Shown in pieces: positions 23,660 through 37,375 of a stretch of DNA of 64,000 nt (positions are counted from its first letter, which is position 1; each line of letters opens with the position of its first letter). The stretch lies in contig NC_092565.1 of NCBI RefSeq assembly GCF_037975245.1, positions 7,432,999 to 7,496,998 of the forward strand, given 5' to 3'. The position numbers and the translations under genes are program-made. This DNA comes from Apostichopus japonicus. Taxonomy: Eukaryota; Echinodermata; Holothuroidea; Aspidochirotida; Stichopodidae. The notes below the pieces were generated by a model that was not told where the DNA came from, made no database searches, and saw only the letters and a program-made list of their open reading frames with translations.

Positions 23660-26600
23660 CTGTCGAAACGAGAGAAAATTACAAACAATCTTAAATAATT
23701 GGAGAAAAACCGTAAAGAGATATTCCGCCGACTGGAAATGCTTGCTTAACAAAATCAATAGAAGTGTTCCACATGTTCAGATAAAATCCACATCCTCATA
23801 ATATTTTCAATGGCAAAGATACGATTTTCTTCAAATATGGAGATAATTTGCCCAAAGTATCGGGCAACTTCTCATGAATGCTGTTTTTGTGGTACTTGAA
23901 CTGAAAATGTGTTTTTTTTTGTTCCTCTTTTTATAGAATTTCTTGTATCGTTTAAATAATTTATACACAGGGGAAAGTTATATTTCTAGAATGAAATTGC
24001 ATTTTCATGAAATATTGAGAACAAAGAACATTGGCAGTTAAACACATGACATTACAGTTAACCAGTATTACATTAAGCATTTATCAAACTACAATGATTT
24101 TCATAAAGTTGAAACCCATATATCTATAAATCTGGAAATTCATGATTTCAACTTTTCTTCGGAAGTCTGGAAGAAATGTTGGTAGGCCTACATGTCCCAT
24201 CCACGCACCCACCCCCCCCCCCATCCCTTCCCTCTTTAGAAATGAAGAAAACTCAAGTCAATCGAGAAGGCATTGTTCAGGATTTTCCAGATTGTTTTCT
24301 TTGTCACTATTACTAGTTCTACCTCAAGCCGTATTGTTTGTGTTATTTACTTTGTTTTTCTATAGTATTTCTCTTCATTTTCTTTCGTATTGTTTCGATG
24401 ACAGTCGTTTCCTATATATGTTTTTTGGGGTTTTTTTTATCTTTGCTTGTAGCGTTTATAAAACGTAACCGTATACTACCTTTATCGCAAATCCTTATTT
24501 TACGCTCAGTCGTTTCTTGGTACGGTTATTGGTAATTCCAATGAGTGAAAAATAACTCTATGGGAGTATAGGCTATCCAACTTGATGAACTTTTTAGAGG
24601 AGCGAATTTCACTCTAATCGATCGAGTGACTTCTCTAAAGAGTATAGTCAACATTGTGGATATTCACAAAAGAATAGTTTCTCACTTTTGTGGGTGGGCA
24701 CGGGGAATCAAGATGGAAACCTTTCACTAAAGCAATCAGCTATATGTTACTAACTCTAGTGAGCGTCGGTCACAAGTGATATTAAGATATTAAACAGGAG
24801 TTCATGAGAATTGGGTGGGGGTGGGAGGGGTGACGAGGAATGTTTAAGCGGTAATTAACAACACTGGACCGGTGAGGAGATTGGGATTTATTATACATTT
24901 CTAAGGAAAGTCACATTTCACAGGAATGGCACCTGGTCAAGAAAACCTTACTGTACTTGACTGATCCACTCTGTCTTTACATCGAGACTGTGATTCATGT
25001 GTCATCATTGTCAAAAGTGTACCAAAGAGTTCATTAGAAGTCCAGGAACATATACTACACATGCAGGTATTAACTGAGGCCGAAATGCGATGGGGATTAT
25101 AGTGATAAGCTTAGTGGATATACGGACAGTGTTATAAGACGCCATCTAACTTTCAATCGTAACATATGTAATTGTAAGGTAAAGGTCGTATCCCTTGCTT
25201 GAATTTGTTTGACACTAAAACTAAAGATCACCAAAAAAAAATCAAGAATATTCCGTTCTTCAGCCTCAAAATACCTGGACCGATGTATACTGCTATATAG
25301 TTAAAAGGAGCTGTAAACCAATGATACTAATACAAACAATAGGTGCATTCTAAGTAAATCATCTACCTATAGCCTCGGTGAATGGTTTTCCAAATACCCT
25401 CGTTTCAATAGCTTTGCTTATACAACACGCCCCCTTTTATTTCAATCTGAAGGTGCGATAGTTCATATTATATATGCATTGTGTATAACAATGTATTCGT
25501 ACCCTGCATGCTATGTAGGTATACCTTTAATATGCCAATTACTACACGGAACCAAATTTTAGGGATCAAAAAGATATCGTTTCTGGCACATGGATTGATA
25601 GTATGTATAGTGTATATTCTTTGAGGAGAATGATGGGACGTTAATTTGACATTACGAGATATTTGAAATTACGAGATAATGAAAGGGATGACAGTGCGAT
25701 ATTAAAGGTATTTCTATTCTCTTTACATGCATAACGTGATAGGCCTAGCGCGTAAGGATGCATAATGGCAGTGGGTGTTATAGGTAGGCTGTAGTTGGTA
25801 GTAGCTATAGCGTATATAGTTTCCGTTATTTTTCTGACTTGACTATAATAGGCACGTATTTACCAAGAAATGTCACGGAAGCCATAAAGAGGAAATATAC
25901 AGTGCCGGACTGAGAGGGTTTCAAAGTGTGGGACAATCCCTTGAGAAATGTGTAATCACCTCTTCCTGCAACACCCCACCCTATCCCTCTTGCAGACACC
26001 ATATTTTAAAAGAAAAAAAGAAAAAAAAATTGCTTTCACTTTAATCTATGAAATTTGTGATGTATATGGCTAAATGAAAACTCCAAAACGCGAGGGATCA
26101 TGCCTGCATGATGTGGGCCAGTAAAGCAGTGTCTGCGCGGCAACGGTATAGGCTACACGGTGTGAGCGGCTAAATGTTGGACAAGGGGGAGGAGAGGGGT
26201 GGGATTGGGATGGTCATCGTCCCACCTCCCGGACAGACTCTATGAAATAAAAGTACCATCATGGTAAAGCATGGTCATATTTCACTTATTCCTCTATGTA
26301 AGCCCAATTTTTTTATCAAAAGGTTCAAACAAACGGGGAAAAGATAAAGAGAGCGAGAAGTGGAGAGAGAGAGAGACAGAGGAAAAAGGGGAAGGGGGTT
26401 CCCATGAGCGGGGAGAATTTGGAAAACAGCATAGAGAGATCTCATACAACGTTTCAGAAGTGTGGAAATTGGAATATCTCAATTCCCATATATGACGAAA
26501 TATGTATTTTATAGGCATAGCGGTATATCTAAGACTTTTGTCCCCTCACACTTTTGAGACGCTATCTACGCCGGTTTAGCCCGCATAGAGTCACCCTATC

Positions 26601-28049
26601 GAAAAGAAGACAAACTAACAACTTGTAACCTATTTATATAGGGGCAGAAATCGAACAAAAAATATTTTTGGCCTTCATTCACTCGATTTGGCCGGTTGTG
26701 CCACCGAGAAAAACTGGGAACCCTGCTGTAGGCTGTAATCTAAGTACAACTTCAAACTATTAAGCTTCTATTTTGAGTGAGTCAGTATTATAATTTCTAC
26801 CCAACGAATCAATATCAGGCGAATCATATCCAGTATTTTCAACATTTCAATATAACTTAATCCAGGGCCCCCTGGACTCCAGGCAGATAGCGCAAAACGT
26901 TCTCGTTGACAGGTCAATAAAATGAATCTGCCCCGCCCCCCCCCCCCACCCTCCAAGATGAAATCCTGGCTACGCGCTTCCAAGTATAGGAATACAGGCA
27001 CGAACGAAGGTCTTATATAGACTAAATACAAAGATAATATACAGCCTATATATACGGGCAGCATAAAATGTGATCCTTCATACCAAGTACATTAATGATT
27101 CCGAGTACCAACCTGCAGCTCTTTACCGAGTCATCGAAAATAATTAAATAAATTGATAAATCATACTCAGGGCAAACTTGGAAACAATATTCACTTCGTT
27201 CTCAATAATTCCTCGTGGAAACCGTCAGAATATTGTGGCAGTATAAAAGGTGTGGGGTGGGTTTGGGGTTTTGTTGGGTTGGGGGTTACATATTCCTGTC
27301 AAATATGGACTAAATTTTAAGGTAAGCTTCAGTCCTGTTCCTTTTTTTACAAACATTTAACTGTATATAATTTGATTCTTCACATCAAATATATTCACAG
27401 AGGTCAACTCTATAGGCTTAATGTATACGTTACATCTTGAAGTTAAATACACCAGTACAGTGTCTGTTTGTTCTTCTTCCTACGATTAACTGAGTTAATA
27501 GTATTATTTAATTCTATATAGAGTGATACCCCGGTAAATGATATTTACCATAAAATATGGATCTTTATACAATGATGTTCTTTTATAGTTCCAATCAAAC
27601 GAGATGGATTTCAATGGGACATCCTAATCCAATACTCGAAGTGAAGAAACAAACAAAATATGAACCAAATGACAAACAAACAAAATATCCTATCGCACGT
27701 TGCTCAATGAAATTTTTTTATGGACAACAATAGGATTTGATGATACTTGTAAAAAACTACTCATAAAATCTCACCTGTTTTAAGCCAGTATGTTTCGCAA
27801 CCCGCACTAGCAGTTAATTGAAGTGTAATGTTAAATTGCGTCTGCTTCTGTTTGGATAGATTCACCTAATGAGAGCGAAAAGTCAAAGTAGAAGTTTTTT
27901 ATACATAGGGCCTACTCGTATGTACATAGCTCATTCATACATGATTACTTACTCAAGTTGGTAATTCCAAAGGGAGAACCCCTGATGTCAAAACATATAG
28001 CAATGAGGGAGATTTGCTGTAAAGAAATCTCCCCATGCATGTAGTTAGT

Positions 28050-28060
28050 ACGCATGCGCC
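28050..28060. promoter_or_regulatory. NRF1-like site
   Basis: ACGCATGCGCC is close to the palindromic NRF1 consensus. It lies 4.4 kb upstream of the minus-strand PDZ gene start. This is a motif match only. Confidence 0.3.
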
Positions 28061-29163
28061 ACTTTGACTTATAGTCAATTGGCCAGGGGGAACTAAATTT
28101 GATTGCATCAAAGTTATAGTATCTGAATTTTATTTTCCTCTATAACAAACGAAGTGATTTTCTACATAAATTTTTTACCCTTGAAATGTCAAGGAATGAT
28201 TTGGTTTTTACACATTTGCTATTATTCTTATTATTCTTATTATTCGCATTCTCATTATTATTCTCAATATCATCCTCATTCTCATTTTTCATTATTAGAC
28301 TATTATAAAAAATATATGAACTGTTGCAGCTTGGAGCAACTTTTAGAGTAAAGAAAACGAATCTTCCAGTATACTTTGGGAAATGAAAAAGTAAGCTACA
28401 AATCATCTCTTATGCCTACCCCCAATGTCAAGGGACCCCGTAACTATAACAGGTAGGTACACATGGTAGCTTCATATTTCCCGATTGTGTCTGCAAAACA
28501 CAATCAAGAGTTGATGTAATCGTAACACCTGATAGAGGTCAAAGGGCGTTCATCCTGAACTGCCTATTATATGCATTTGTCCAAAAATACAACAACAACA
28601 AAAACAGTCTTGTTCACTAGAGTATCTTACATAATGGTATACCACCACCCAGCATCATATTTTAATCACGAGTATCCCTTCTATTATAAAGGAAATCACA
28701 CAAAGTAACGAAGCCACGGGAAAAGAAACACATTACAGAATTTAGCCCACTGTATATTATAGCCTCTCTGTTGAAATTTCTGAAACTTAAAAAAAAGCCT
28801 TTATATAAACTTCTTCAATGTGTGGAGGAACATCTAACCGTTGAGACTTTCAAATCAAATAACAAATTCTCCTGTTTAGGTATAATTTTATTCAATGTTT
28901 AGCATATCATATTAAAGGGTCCCCCTCTTTGTCTAAAAGTGTTAAGAGGAGTACTGTTTTGTTTCTTCAAAGTAATATGAAAGTGTCTGATTGTGTCTCA
29001 CGGCCAATGTGAACTCATTTAATATTTAGTAGATATGAACGGGAAAAAAAGGATTTAATTAGGTGGTTTACAAGTGGGCGTTCTTGTTGTGCTCAATAGG
29101 TCCAAGGATGGTTGACTTTTTGAATTGTTTTGAGTTGTTTAGAATCTGTTTGCTCTAGCCGAC

Positions 29164-29171
29164 TGACGTCA
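29164..29171. promoter_or_regulatory. Perfect CRE (TGACGTCA) inside an inverted repeat
   Basis: TGACGTCA is the CREB/ATF consensus. It is embedded in ACTGACGT-cacatgt-ACGTCAGT, an 8-bp inverted repeat with a 7-bp spacer. The site is in the divergent intergenic region. Confidence 0.35.
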
Positions 29172-30393
29172 CATGTACGTCAGTTGCCCATATATTCTAC
29201 CAGTGTCATCAAAATAAGGATAGGCGTGTAGGGAAGCTTCATAAAGATATTTCATTGACAGCTAACATCCATGATGCAAATGTTAAAAAACTAACATATG
29301 AAATGAATCATATTGAAGGTATTATAAGATTAATACCACTCTACCGGTATGCACATCTTTCTAACCTCACTCACACACACCACACACACGAGAAGAAAAA
29401 ATAGTTATTAGCATTACCGTGTGTTTAGAGTCACTAAATATAGTCTACGCATACCTGTTAATGTACTAGCTGATATAACTGTTCATTGTTGCAGCAGAGG
29501 CCCCCCCCCTCCCATACCCCATTCACGGGAGTCGACGACAGCGACCCCAGGGACCAATCTCCTCCTTTATAGAGTCATTTATTCCCCTCTGGCTCTACCT
29601 CCATCAGTTGGTGGAAATGTAGAAGCCACACACCTTTAAAATCCTATTCACGCCAATGGGTAGTAGGAGGGGTTGAGCGGGGGGGGGGGGGGGGTCAATA
29701 CATGTATACTATAAGGGGAAGAGAACTCCACAGTTTGATAGTCTTACAGTATATTACGTACATGGGTGCCACCGCCTCCATACTGATGGCTAAGATGTTT
29801 AGTCTTCCATGGTAGCCTGGGTCTACGGGAATGGTTACCCACTCCCCTTTATGAAATCTTGGTTCAAATTAAGGGTACATGCATGCTTGGATCCCAAATG
29901 GTGCAATTTTATTTTGCAACTTTGAAAACGACATTGAAGACCTTTCGACATAAGTTGTAACGTATAAAATGCAATGCTTATTATAGATATGAACGTAATT
30001 GGGCACCTGGGAATTCGTATAATCAGTTTCTGATATTCAACAACGAAGTAAATATAGGTAGATAATAAAAAGTAAAACTACATTGAATACTTAGCCTACA
30101 CTGTCGGTTCATACATAATCTATACTAACGAATCTAAAAACAAGCGAGCAGTAACAAGCACTAACAAACACTAACTTCCTTATTGACAATGTAAATTACT
30201 TCCAACTTATTGTTCCCATTACGAAACACAGTTAAAATAAACTATGACTACTTGAGACTACTTTGCATGGTGGCCTTGGTGGGTATCGCTTCTATAACTA
30301 ACTTAATAAATGAGGCATGAATATCAAAGTAACAAAGTCCATTTCCGCACATCAATACTCAACTTTACTTATATTCTGATATATTGAAAGCAT

Positions 30394-30630
30394 CCAGGTC
30401 GGATCCAGGTAGGTGTGGAGGGTTAGACCCCTCCCCACACTCCCCCTTTCCAACCTTACAAAGAAACATAAAGTATTTATTAGCAGACCTAATATGTATT
30501 TAAGTGTTTAGAGCATAAATGTGCTTCGGTTCACCATTTCAGGTCTTAATTATTCTTGTAGCCCCCCCCCCCCATGGAGAGGCCCCCGTTCCTCCCGTTT
30601 TCCTTTTTAAAATTCAGGATCCGCCTCTGG
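30394..30630. mobile_element. Possible short MITE
   Basis: Ends ccaggtcggatcc and ggatccgcctctgg form an imperfect inverted repeat around 237 bp with C-rich inner ends. No clear target duplication. Confidence 0.4.
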
Positions 30631-31119
30631 ACGACGGCACACGTGTAATTTTACTAGATCTATACCATAACGCATATACGGTATCTCACTATATGTTATG
30701 GTAATCCGTTGTTCTATAAATTCCAAAAACTAACCATTACATTTTATTCGTGATTCATTTAAACAACCGACTAACCTTGTATGACATGCATTCAACACCC
30801 CATTCGCCACTGGAAAAAAAATGTAAAACATCTAACAAAGAACATAAATATTTAAAGGGTATGTTTTTTTTTCCTATTGCATTTTTGTTATTGCATCATG
30901 AGGAACTGAACGAACGATCTGTGTGTTAAGGCCGGGTCACATCTGCGCGATTCAACACGCGATTCAACTCGCAACTAAAATCACGCGAATCATGGTTGCT
31001 TCTGAGAAGTTGCGCTGATTAGGACATTGCTCTATTGCAAATCAACCCAAATCGACAGCGCAACTTTTATTGCGCAACAAGTTGATACCCGTGTCTTATG
31101 GCGGGCCATCAGTCTCAAA

Positions 31120-31340
31120 TCATGGGAGATCGACTTATACCGATTTAAATCGACATATACCAGTTTCCTTCGACTTATACCAGTTTCCTTCGACTTATAC
31201 CAGTTTCATTCTACATATCATCGATTTAAATCGACATATACCAGTTTACTTCGACATATCATCGATTTAAATCGACATATACCAGTTTACTTCGACATAT
31301 CATCGATTTATTTTACTTATCATCGATTTAAATCGACATG
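31120..31340 (+). repeat. Tandem array with tcgatttaaatcga palindromes
   Basis: About six to seven units of roughly 20-40 bp combine 'catcgatttaaatcgacat' and 'ataccagttt(a/c)cttcgac'. The 14-bp core tcgatttaaatcga is a perfect palindrome present several times. Confidence 0.85.
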
Positions 31341-32137
31341 CTATCATGGTCATCGCACACAAAAGAAAAAAAAAAAAAGAAAAAAGATACAACAATTAAA
31401 CTTGGTGGCATTGCTGTGATCTCTTGTTTGCAAATATTAAAATGTCTCAGTACATATCAGACAATTTCTAACATTGGAATGACAAATTGCAGGTGGATAG
31501 TTGCAAATGCACAGTAATATACATACAATAATGCTACTAATTGTTACGTAATATATATATCGTTTGCTCAGAACTGCCCAATGGTTCGTATATATGTGCA
31601 AAGTATGAGATAAACCAAGGTAAACCTTAATTGACAGTATACATATGTGACGAGTATATGTTATGTAGACCGCCTATGTGTAGATTTTTTAAAGAAGGTT
31701 AAAAATTACAGCCCAATCATTTTGCGACATTGCATGCAGCAAAAACATCTATAAACAACATAGCTAATTGTGCGGCCCAAACGCATAGTGGATGTATAGA
31801 CGGTTTGTACAATCACAACATAGATATACTTCATCATACTTGATATACTAACCAAATAAATGACGAGAAATATAGAACTCAAGGTTATAGTCCAAATGTG
31901 ATCCTCACTAGTTTGTTCTTGTGGCCTGTAGTGGCGGCAACAGAAAGTCGCAGGACATATGATGGAAAAGAGGAACGTTGCGTCCTGTTTATATACGAAC
32001 GATTAGTTTTCACCGATGCTGGAGACTATATTAGTAAAGTGTGCACTAGGTTTCAATGGAGGGATAAGTTGGTCTTCTGCCAAATAAGCTAACCTTTTTC
32101 CCCTCAGCCACACCCCCATCTCCTATATATACCTGCA

Positions 32138-32502
32138 CACTGGCGTAGGAAGGTACTTTTGAGTGGGGGGGGGCTGAAGACTGATGGCCGGCATGGGGGA
32201 GGGGTCTAAGGGGAGGGGGTGTCCCCCTCCCGTTTGGAATATTTTTGCATTTCCAGGTGGCCTCAGATGCAATTTGGTGCAATATAGCACACTTCAAGAC
32301 CCACTCCATTTTGTAAATAATTTAGCATTTTCACCTGGCCTTAGATGCAATTTGGTGCTCCAAATGAGATTTTTTTCTCATTTGGAAATGAAAAAGGGGT
32401 TTTATGACTTGCGAAGCGCGGGGGCGGAATGATACTCCCGCCCCACCATATTTTTCAATGGGGGGCTGGCGCCCCAGCCCTCCACCGGTTCCTACGCCCT
32501 TG
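32138..32502. mobile_element. hAT-like MITE, copy 1
   Basis: Ends cactggcgtaggaa and ttcctacgcccttg form terminal inverted repeats around 365 bp. The inside contains 'gcaatttggtgc' and a 'gggagggggtgtccccctccc' type hairpin. It is the same family as 38679-39040, in the opposite orientation. Flanking 8-mers (tacctgca / tagttgcg) match at only five positions, so this copy looks older. Confidence 0.78.
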
Positions 32503-32546
32503 TAGTTGCGTGCAGCTACAGTAATTATCGCCACCCTTTTTCAGTT

Positions 32547-32947
32547 AGTTTAAAGTGTGAAACGTATTACATGTGGGACCTTCCCTTATTTCAATAATCT
32601 CGTTTAGGAATTGCAACACGACAAACACGGAACCGTTACTGTATGGTACCTGGAATTATATACGTTTATAAATGATGTTTACATGATAAAATATTGTAAA
32701 TATTTATTAGGATTGTTACACTTCTTTGTTATGCAAATGAGGACTGTATAGTAACAATATTCCTACCAGGGAACATTAAATATCTGAAAAGTGAAGTGTC
32801 TCAGCCGACGGGTCCTCATGACTCCAAGCAGGACTTAAAAATACATTTCGGATATTTATTTTCGTGCTATGAACTCGCTACCAGCGATAAAAAAAGAGGT
32901 ATGAGAAATACCGTCTTTGGAATATCTGTGTGTTATACATAATAAAT
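32547..32947 (+). repeat. Duplicated ~400-bp block, copy 1
   Basis: Nearly identical, same orientation, to 60655-61051. It runs from 'agtttaaagtgtgaa' to 'gtgtgttatac.taataaat'. No known element ends are visible, and its open frames show no protein motif. Confidence 0.9.
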
Positions 32948-33159
32948 TTGCCAAGCCTGCCATATAGCAAAGTGAACGAGCGTGGAAAAGTCACTTGCAC
33001 AACTCCAATTCTCCTAAATCTACCGCGAGAGCCTACGTATCTTTCTCCCCAACTCCCCACCCCCAACCCCATTTCTCTCTCCCCTTCTGTCTTAATATAA
33101 AACGCCGATGGAAAAACAAAGTAAATTACTCAGCTTTCTTCAATATATTTAATTCATGC

Positions 33160-33430
33160 CAAACAGATGCATTTATTTGTACTCGAGTTAGCACAAAACG
33201 CTATCATAACATTTTTAAAAGAGCCTCTAAAATATGTTTTTATAACGTTAAATGTGGTGTTATAAAAACGTCGGTATAACCATTTTATGAGATATTAATG
33301 TTATATTAATGTTTTAACGAAAAAACGTTTTGAAATAATAGCCTGAAAATGTTTTCGTGACATATTTATTACACCACAAACAACGTTATCAAAACAAAAG
33401 ACGAAACGTTTTAATAACGTTTTTGTGTTT
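33160..33430. repeat. AACGTT-rich low-complexity repeat
   Basis: Many copies of 'aaaacgtt', 'ataacgttt' and 'ttataaaaacg' occur in both orientations. It looks like a degenerate interspersed repeat; no boundaries found. Confidence 0.5.
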
Positions 33431-33634
33431 GCTGAATATATACCTGTTGTATATGATCTTTATATTAATATATTAGAACACAAGTTCATTGTTTTAACAT
33501 TTTTTTCACGAATGCAATAAACAGCTTTCGTTTCAGAAATTGGCATTGCAACTTAATTGTTGTGTTTTCTCTTCTTCTCCGGACTGTGTTCCAATAATTG
33601 GTGTCTGAGTTTCTCTCTCCCTGTTCTCTTTCAA

Positions 33635-33646
33635 TGCGCGTGCGCA
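33635..33646. promoter_or_regulatory. NRF1-like site
   Basis: TGCGCGTGCGCA differs from the NRF1 palindrome by one central base. It lies after a pyrimidine-rich stretch, 3.7 kb upstream of the plus-strand PDZ gene's first known exon. Confidence 0.3.
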
Positions 33647-33820
33647 GTTTCAAATGTGTGTTTCATGATAGCCATAATAAAATTCGTATTGAAAAAGCTT
33701 GATTAATTCTATAGGTGTAACAATTAACCTCGGCGAGTTAGAGAATGCATCATCAACATCAACAATTTGAATGATCGAAGTATAGGTTCATCATTTGGAT
33801 TCAGTGTTCAGTGAAAGGGT

Positions 33821-35373
33821 CAAAAATCACATACGCCGTAATAATTCCCTGCCACTGGCTTGACCAAGTATTCGCTTGCCAGTCGTCTCCATATTCCGAT
33901 ACTGCGGTTCTCCATTTAGGTTAAATAGTAGGTTGTGGAATGCAGTCAAGATGAGAGACTGTCAACAATTCTTTGCAAATGAAGGAATTTTGAAGAGGAA
34001 ACGAAACATTTGCGTCTCACGTTGTAGTTGTAACTAGCCTAAGTTGTAATTTAATAAGTGTAGCCTAACTGTACTTTCTACGTAAGTAAAACTTAATAAC
34101 AGAAAAGCGAATGGGAGTTATCATTAGACTTCAGTTAAGTAAAATCATATTTGTATGAAGTGTAAATAATGTTGAGAGTTAAGCGCGCGGTCGCGGTGAA
34201 TTTGCCATTTTTTTGTGTGAGAACATTGCAATGTAAACAAGAAGTTTTCATAAAAGCGACATGGCCAAGTTCACCCTGAGCCTCTGTTCAGGGTGAAGGC
34301 TCAGTCACAGTGGGTTTTATTATATTTTGAATCCGCTTAGCTACAGTGAAGTTGCAGTCGTGGTGGTGATACATACAGTAGACCAAAGCTAGTTCGTTTG
34401 AAGACTGCGACTGGCATTTCCGGAGGCGAAGTGAGGTTTCAAATCTGCAGAGTATGCATATGGGCCTAGTTTAAGTTAGGCCGAATTATTTTGCATTTAT
34501 TTATCAACTAAGGCAACTTGAAAATATCAAGGTATAGGTCCTGGCAGAAGTGACACATGGACAAGTAGCCTACTTTATGTAGTAGTAGTACATGTATTGA
34601 ATAATTTATATAGCATTGCAAAATGGGCATAGCCTACTGGTAATATGCAAGTGCAAAGATGTGCACAGGTTTTGCACAAAATCTCTGTGACAAAGTTTAG
34701 AGCCTTTGAAACTGCTACTCCAACTTTGAACACTAAATTGTATCCTGTATGGTAAGTCTTAACGTGAAGCTAGGTGCAACATACTAGCATATAGAGTTTG
34801 ATTTATTTTCACATAATATATATAAATAAAATGGTGAATAATTAAATTACAAGGAGGTGGAGGAGGACTGAAGAAGCAGAGCTTTTACCAGCAGGCCCCC
34901 TTTACAAAAACAAAAATGAAAGAATACAAAGTATAGGCTTTAGGCTAAGTTCATACTATTATTTCAAGTTGAATAACCATTTCAATTTCAAAGTAAAATG
35001 AGTTTTGTATAGCACTTGATGTATGGCATCACAGGTTATTATTGCACCATGAAATCATTCAAATCATGAATGAAATATCAATCAAGTTAACTTTAATATT
35101 CTGCATCCTGTAGACAACAACCTGGCATTCCATAAAGTTGGGATCGAGTTGGAGTAATTGAATACATGAAGGCATAGCTGGGCTACTTGAGTCATTTAGA
35201 AAGTCTTAAGTTATTATCTAAAGTTGTGATAGATATCATAGCTATCCATATCAACAAAAATCTCAACAGTCATTAATCCCCCCCCCCCTCCCACCCCTTC
35301 CAAACAAAAGGAATTTTCTTTTACTTTAAATTCCTCTCTCTGCTCAAATATACATCCTGCATGTTTGTATTTT
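33821..35373 (+). repeat. Duplicated ~1.55-kb block, copy 1
   Basis: Segment A (33821-34139) reappears inverted at 62510-62822. Segment T (34140-35373) reappears direct at 62823-64000. The match holds to the window's edge, so the true right border in the second copy is unseen. T contains a CpG-rich stretch (gcgcgcggtcgcgg) and a small conserved hairpin, ttcaccctga / tcagggtgaa. Confidence 0.9.
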
Positions 35374-36584
35374 CACTTTAACTTTCATTCCATGATGATG
35401 TTAAGATTCACACATAGCTTCTTAATTAGAAACAGCCACTGTTAATCACAGTATTTGATGTACTGTCAGTTTTTATTGGAGGGGGGGAGTATACTCTAGT
35501 AGTATATTTACTATATTATTTGCTGCAGAAGTTATAAGAACTTAAATGCTATTGTAGGGGATGAAAGGTTTACAGCAAACGGTATTAATTTTATAGTGTT
35601 ATTCAGTATGTCAGACGAGGTATTAGCTGTTCATCACAAACAAGTCATTAGCATCTGTAGTTGGCCACTGTACTGTGTTTCATCGCAAATTGTTGCTGTC
35701 AATAAAGTATTGCTTACTGGGGGACCCTTATTTTGATAATTAACCTTTATCCCAAGGGATTGTGAAAGTAGGTTATAGAATTCTAGTACATTCTTTTTAC
35801 TAAAAATCACTACACAGCTTATTGTGCTATAGGTAGCTCATTACCAGTTCACACAAATTTAGGGACTTTGTGATCTAATAATTTATAATCAAACAATGAC
35901 TTGAACGATAATTAACAATAAAATTATGGTACATAATAAATAGTAGTCATGTAGTCATGAATATGATATGAAAGGATGTCTTTTTACTATATTTATAAAC
36001 AAACAATTCCGAACAAATGAGTCGTTGCAAGAGTGTGCAGTAAGTTTGTTTGGAGGGGTGGGGGAGGAGAGGGTGGGGAGAAAAATTCTTCTATCTGAGC
36101 CATTATCTGGCATGTTAGGACACAAAAGTGTAGTAGTGTCCTACTGTAACCTCCCATTAATACTGAGAAGATGTGATTGCCAAGACTCTAAGAACTTCCT
36201 CTTTTTGAAGTTTGGCTCCACACTATCATTTTCTACTCATAAGCCCCACAAACAAAATTGTTTTCAAATTTTGTGACCTTGAATTCCTTTGTTTTCTTGA
36301 TATATCCTGTTTTTGCAATCCATTTTACTTATTGACGGAGGTTATCTCAATTGACTTTTGCACGATTTGTTTGTTTGTTCAATGGGTTATAAAGTCTATG
36401 GAGAGGTAACCCTGTTTGTTACAGAAGTTTACTAGCTTGTTTACCGTGATACGATAACTTCGACGAGTGATGTCAATTCTATTTTGATCATTAAAAGGGG
36501 ATCTTTGTTTTCTTTTCTATTATTTCAAAATGCAAAAACTATCCATGCAATGATGATGTCCCCTGGTTGTTATTTGATTTCAAC

Positions 36585-37000
36585 AGAGGTCAAAGCCTGA
36601 AAACCTTGTAAATATGAGGCTCCCAGAACGGTGAAGCTTGGATTAAGTCAAATGATAATATGTGTATCACCTTTGGTGAGCACAAGAACCCTTTCTGAAA
36701 TTGGTGAAGGTCAAAGGTCATTTGAGATGAACAGTGGTCAAGTATGAAAAACATCATTTTCAACACAACATCATGGTTGAAGTTCATACTTGGTAGGCAA
36801 TTCTAACCTGGTGAATACAAGAACCCTACTGGAATTGGTGAAGGTCATATGAGATTAACAGTGTACAAGCATGAAAACTTTGTAAAACACAATAACTCAC
36901 AAAGTAAATCTTAGTTGAAAGTCTTACTTGACATGTAGTGCTCACTTGGTGAGTACTAGAACCCTATTGAAATTGTTGGAGGTCAAAGGTCATTTAAGGT
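36585..37000 (+). repeat. Degenerate tandem repeat with DR1 half-sites
   Basis: Diverged units share 'gtgagcacaagaaccct', 'aaattggtgaaggtca' and 'aaggtcatttgag'. AGGTCAAAGGTCA, a perfect DR1 nuclear-receptor element, occurs at 36708-36720 and 36980-36992. Confidence 0.7.
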
Positions 37001-37375
37001 TTAAATTGATCAGTTGGCTTTCTGATTTTAAGAAACCTATCAAGTTTAGCTTAAAGTTAAAGTTGATCCGACTATGACACTTTCTAAGGTTGAACATTAC
37101 TTAGTTGTTACTGATCTATATGATGTTTATATGCATGCATTGCTTCATCAAATTAAAGATCATCCTCATTAAAGACCTTTTCAATATTTACAGTCAGATT
37201 AAAATCCATATATATTCAATCATATTTACATATATTGTAGTAAAAATGATACTATCAAAGATAGCAAGTGCCGTTCATTCTTTTCCATTACATTACGTTC
37301 AAATATGAACATCAATAACTATGGCCTTCATATAACACACACCTAACCAAGCCCTTCTGATGTATCTTCTTTCAG

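Larger units (their letters stand above)
23660..37375. other. 13.7-kb divergent intergenic region
   Basis: This region separates the start regions of the two head-to-head PDZ genes. Both first coding exons carry acceptor-like sites upstream of their ATG, so non-coding first exons and promoters are expected here, but I could not place them. It holds poly-G/C runs, MITE candidates (30394-30630, 32138-32502), a palindromic tandem array (31120-31340), an AACGTT-rich block (33160-33430) and a block repeated at the window's right end. No protein-coding exon was recognised. Confidence 0.6.

Noticed and set aside
26271..26518. Charged frame on the plus strand and its minus-strand counterpart
   Set aside because: Purine-rich low-complexity sequence opens both strands; no domain.
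32547..32947. Long terminal repeat of a retroelement paired with 60655-61051
   Set aside because: No TG...CA ends, no primer-binding site and no gag or pol sequence between the copies; the interval contains a normal cellular gene.
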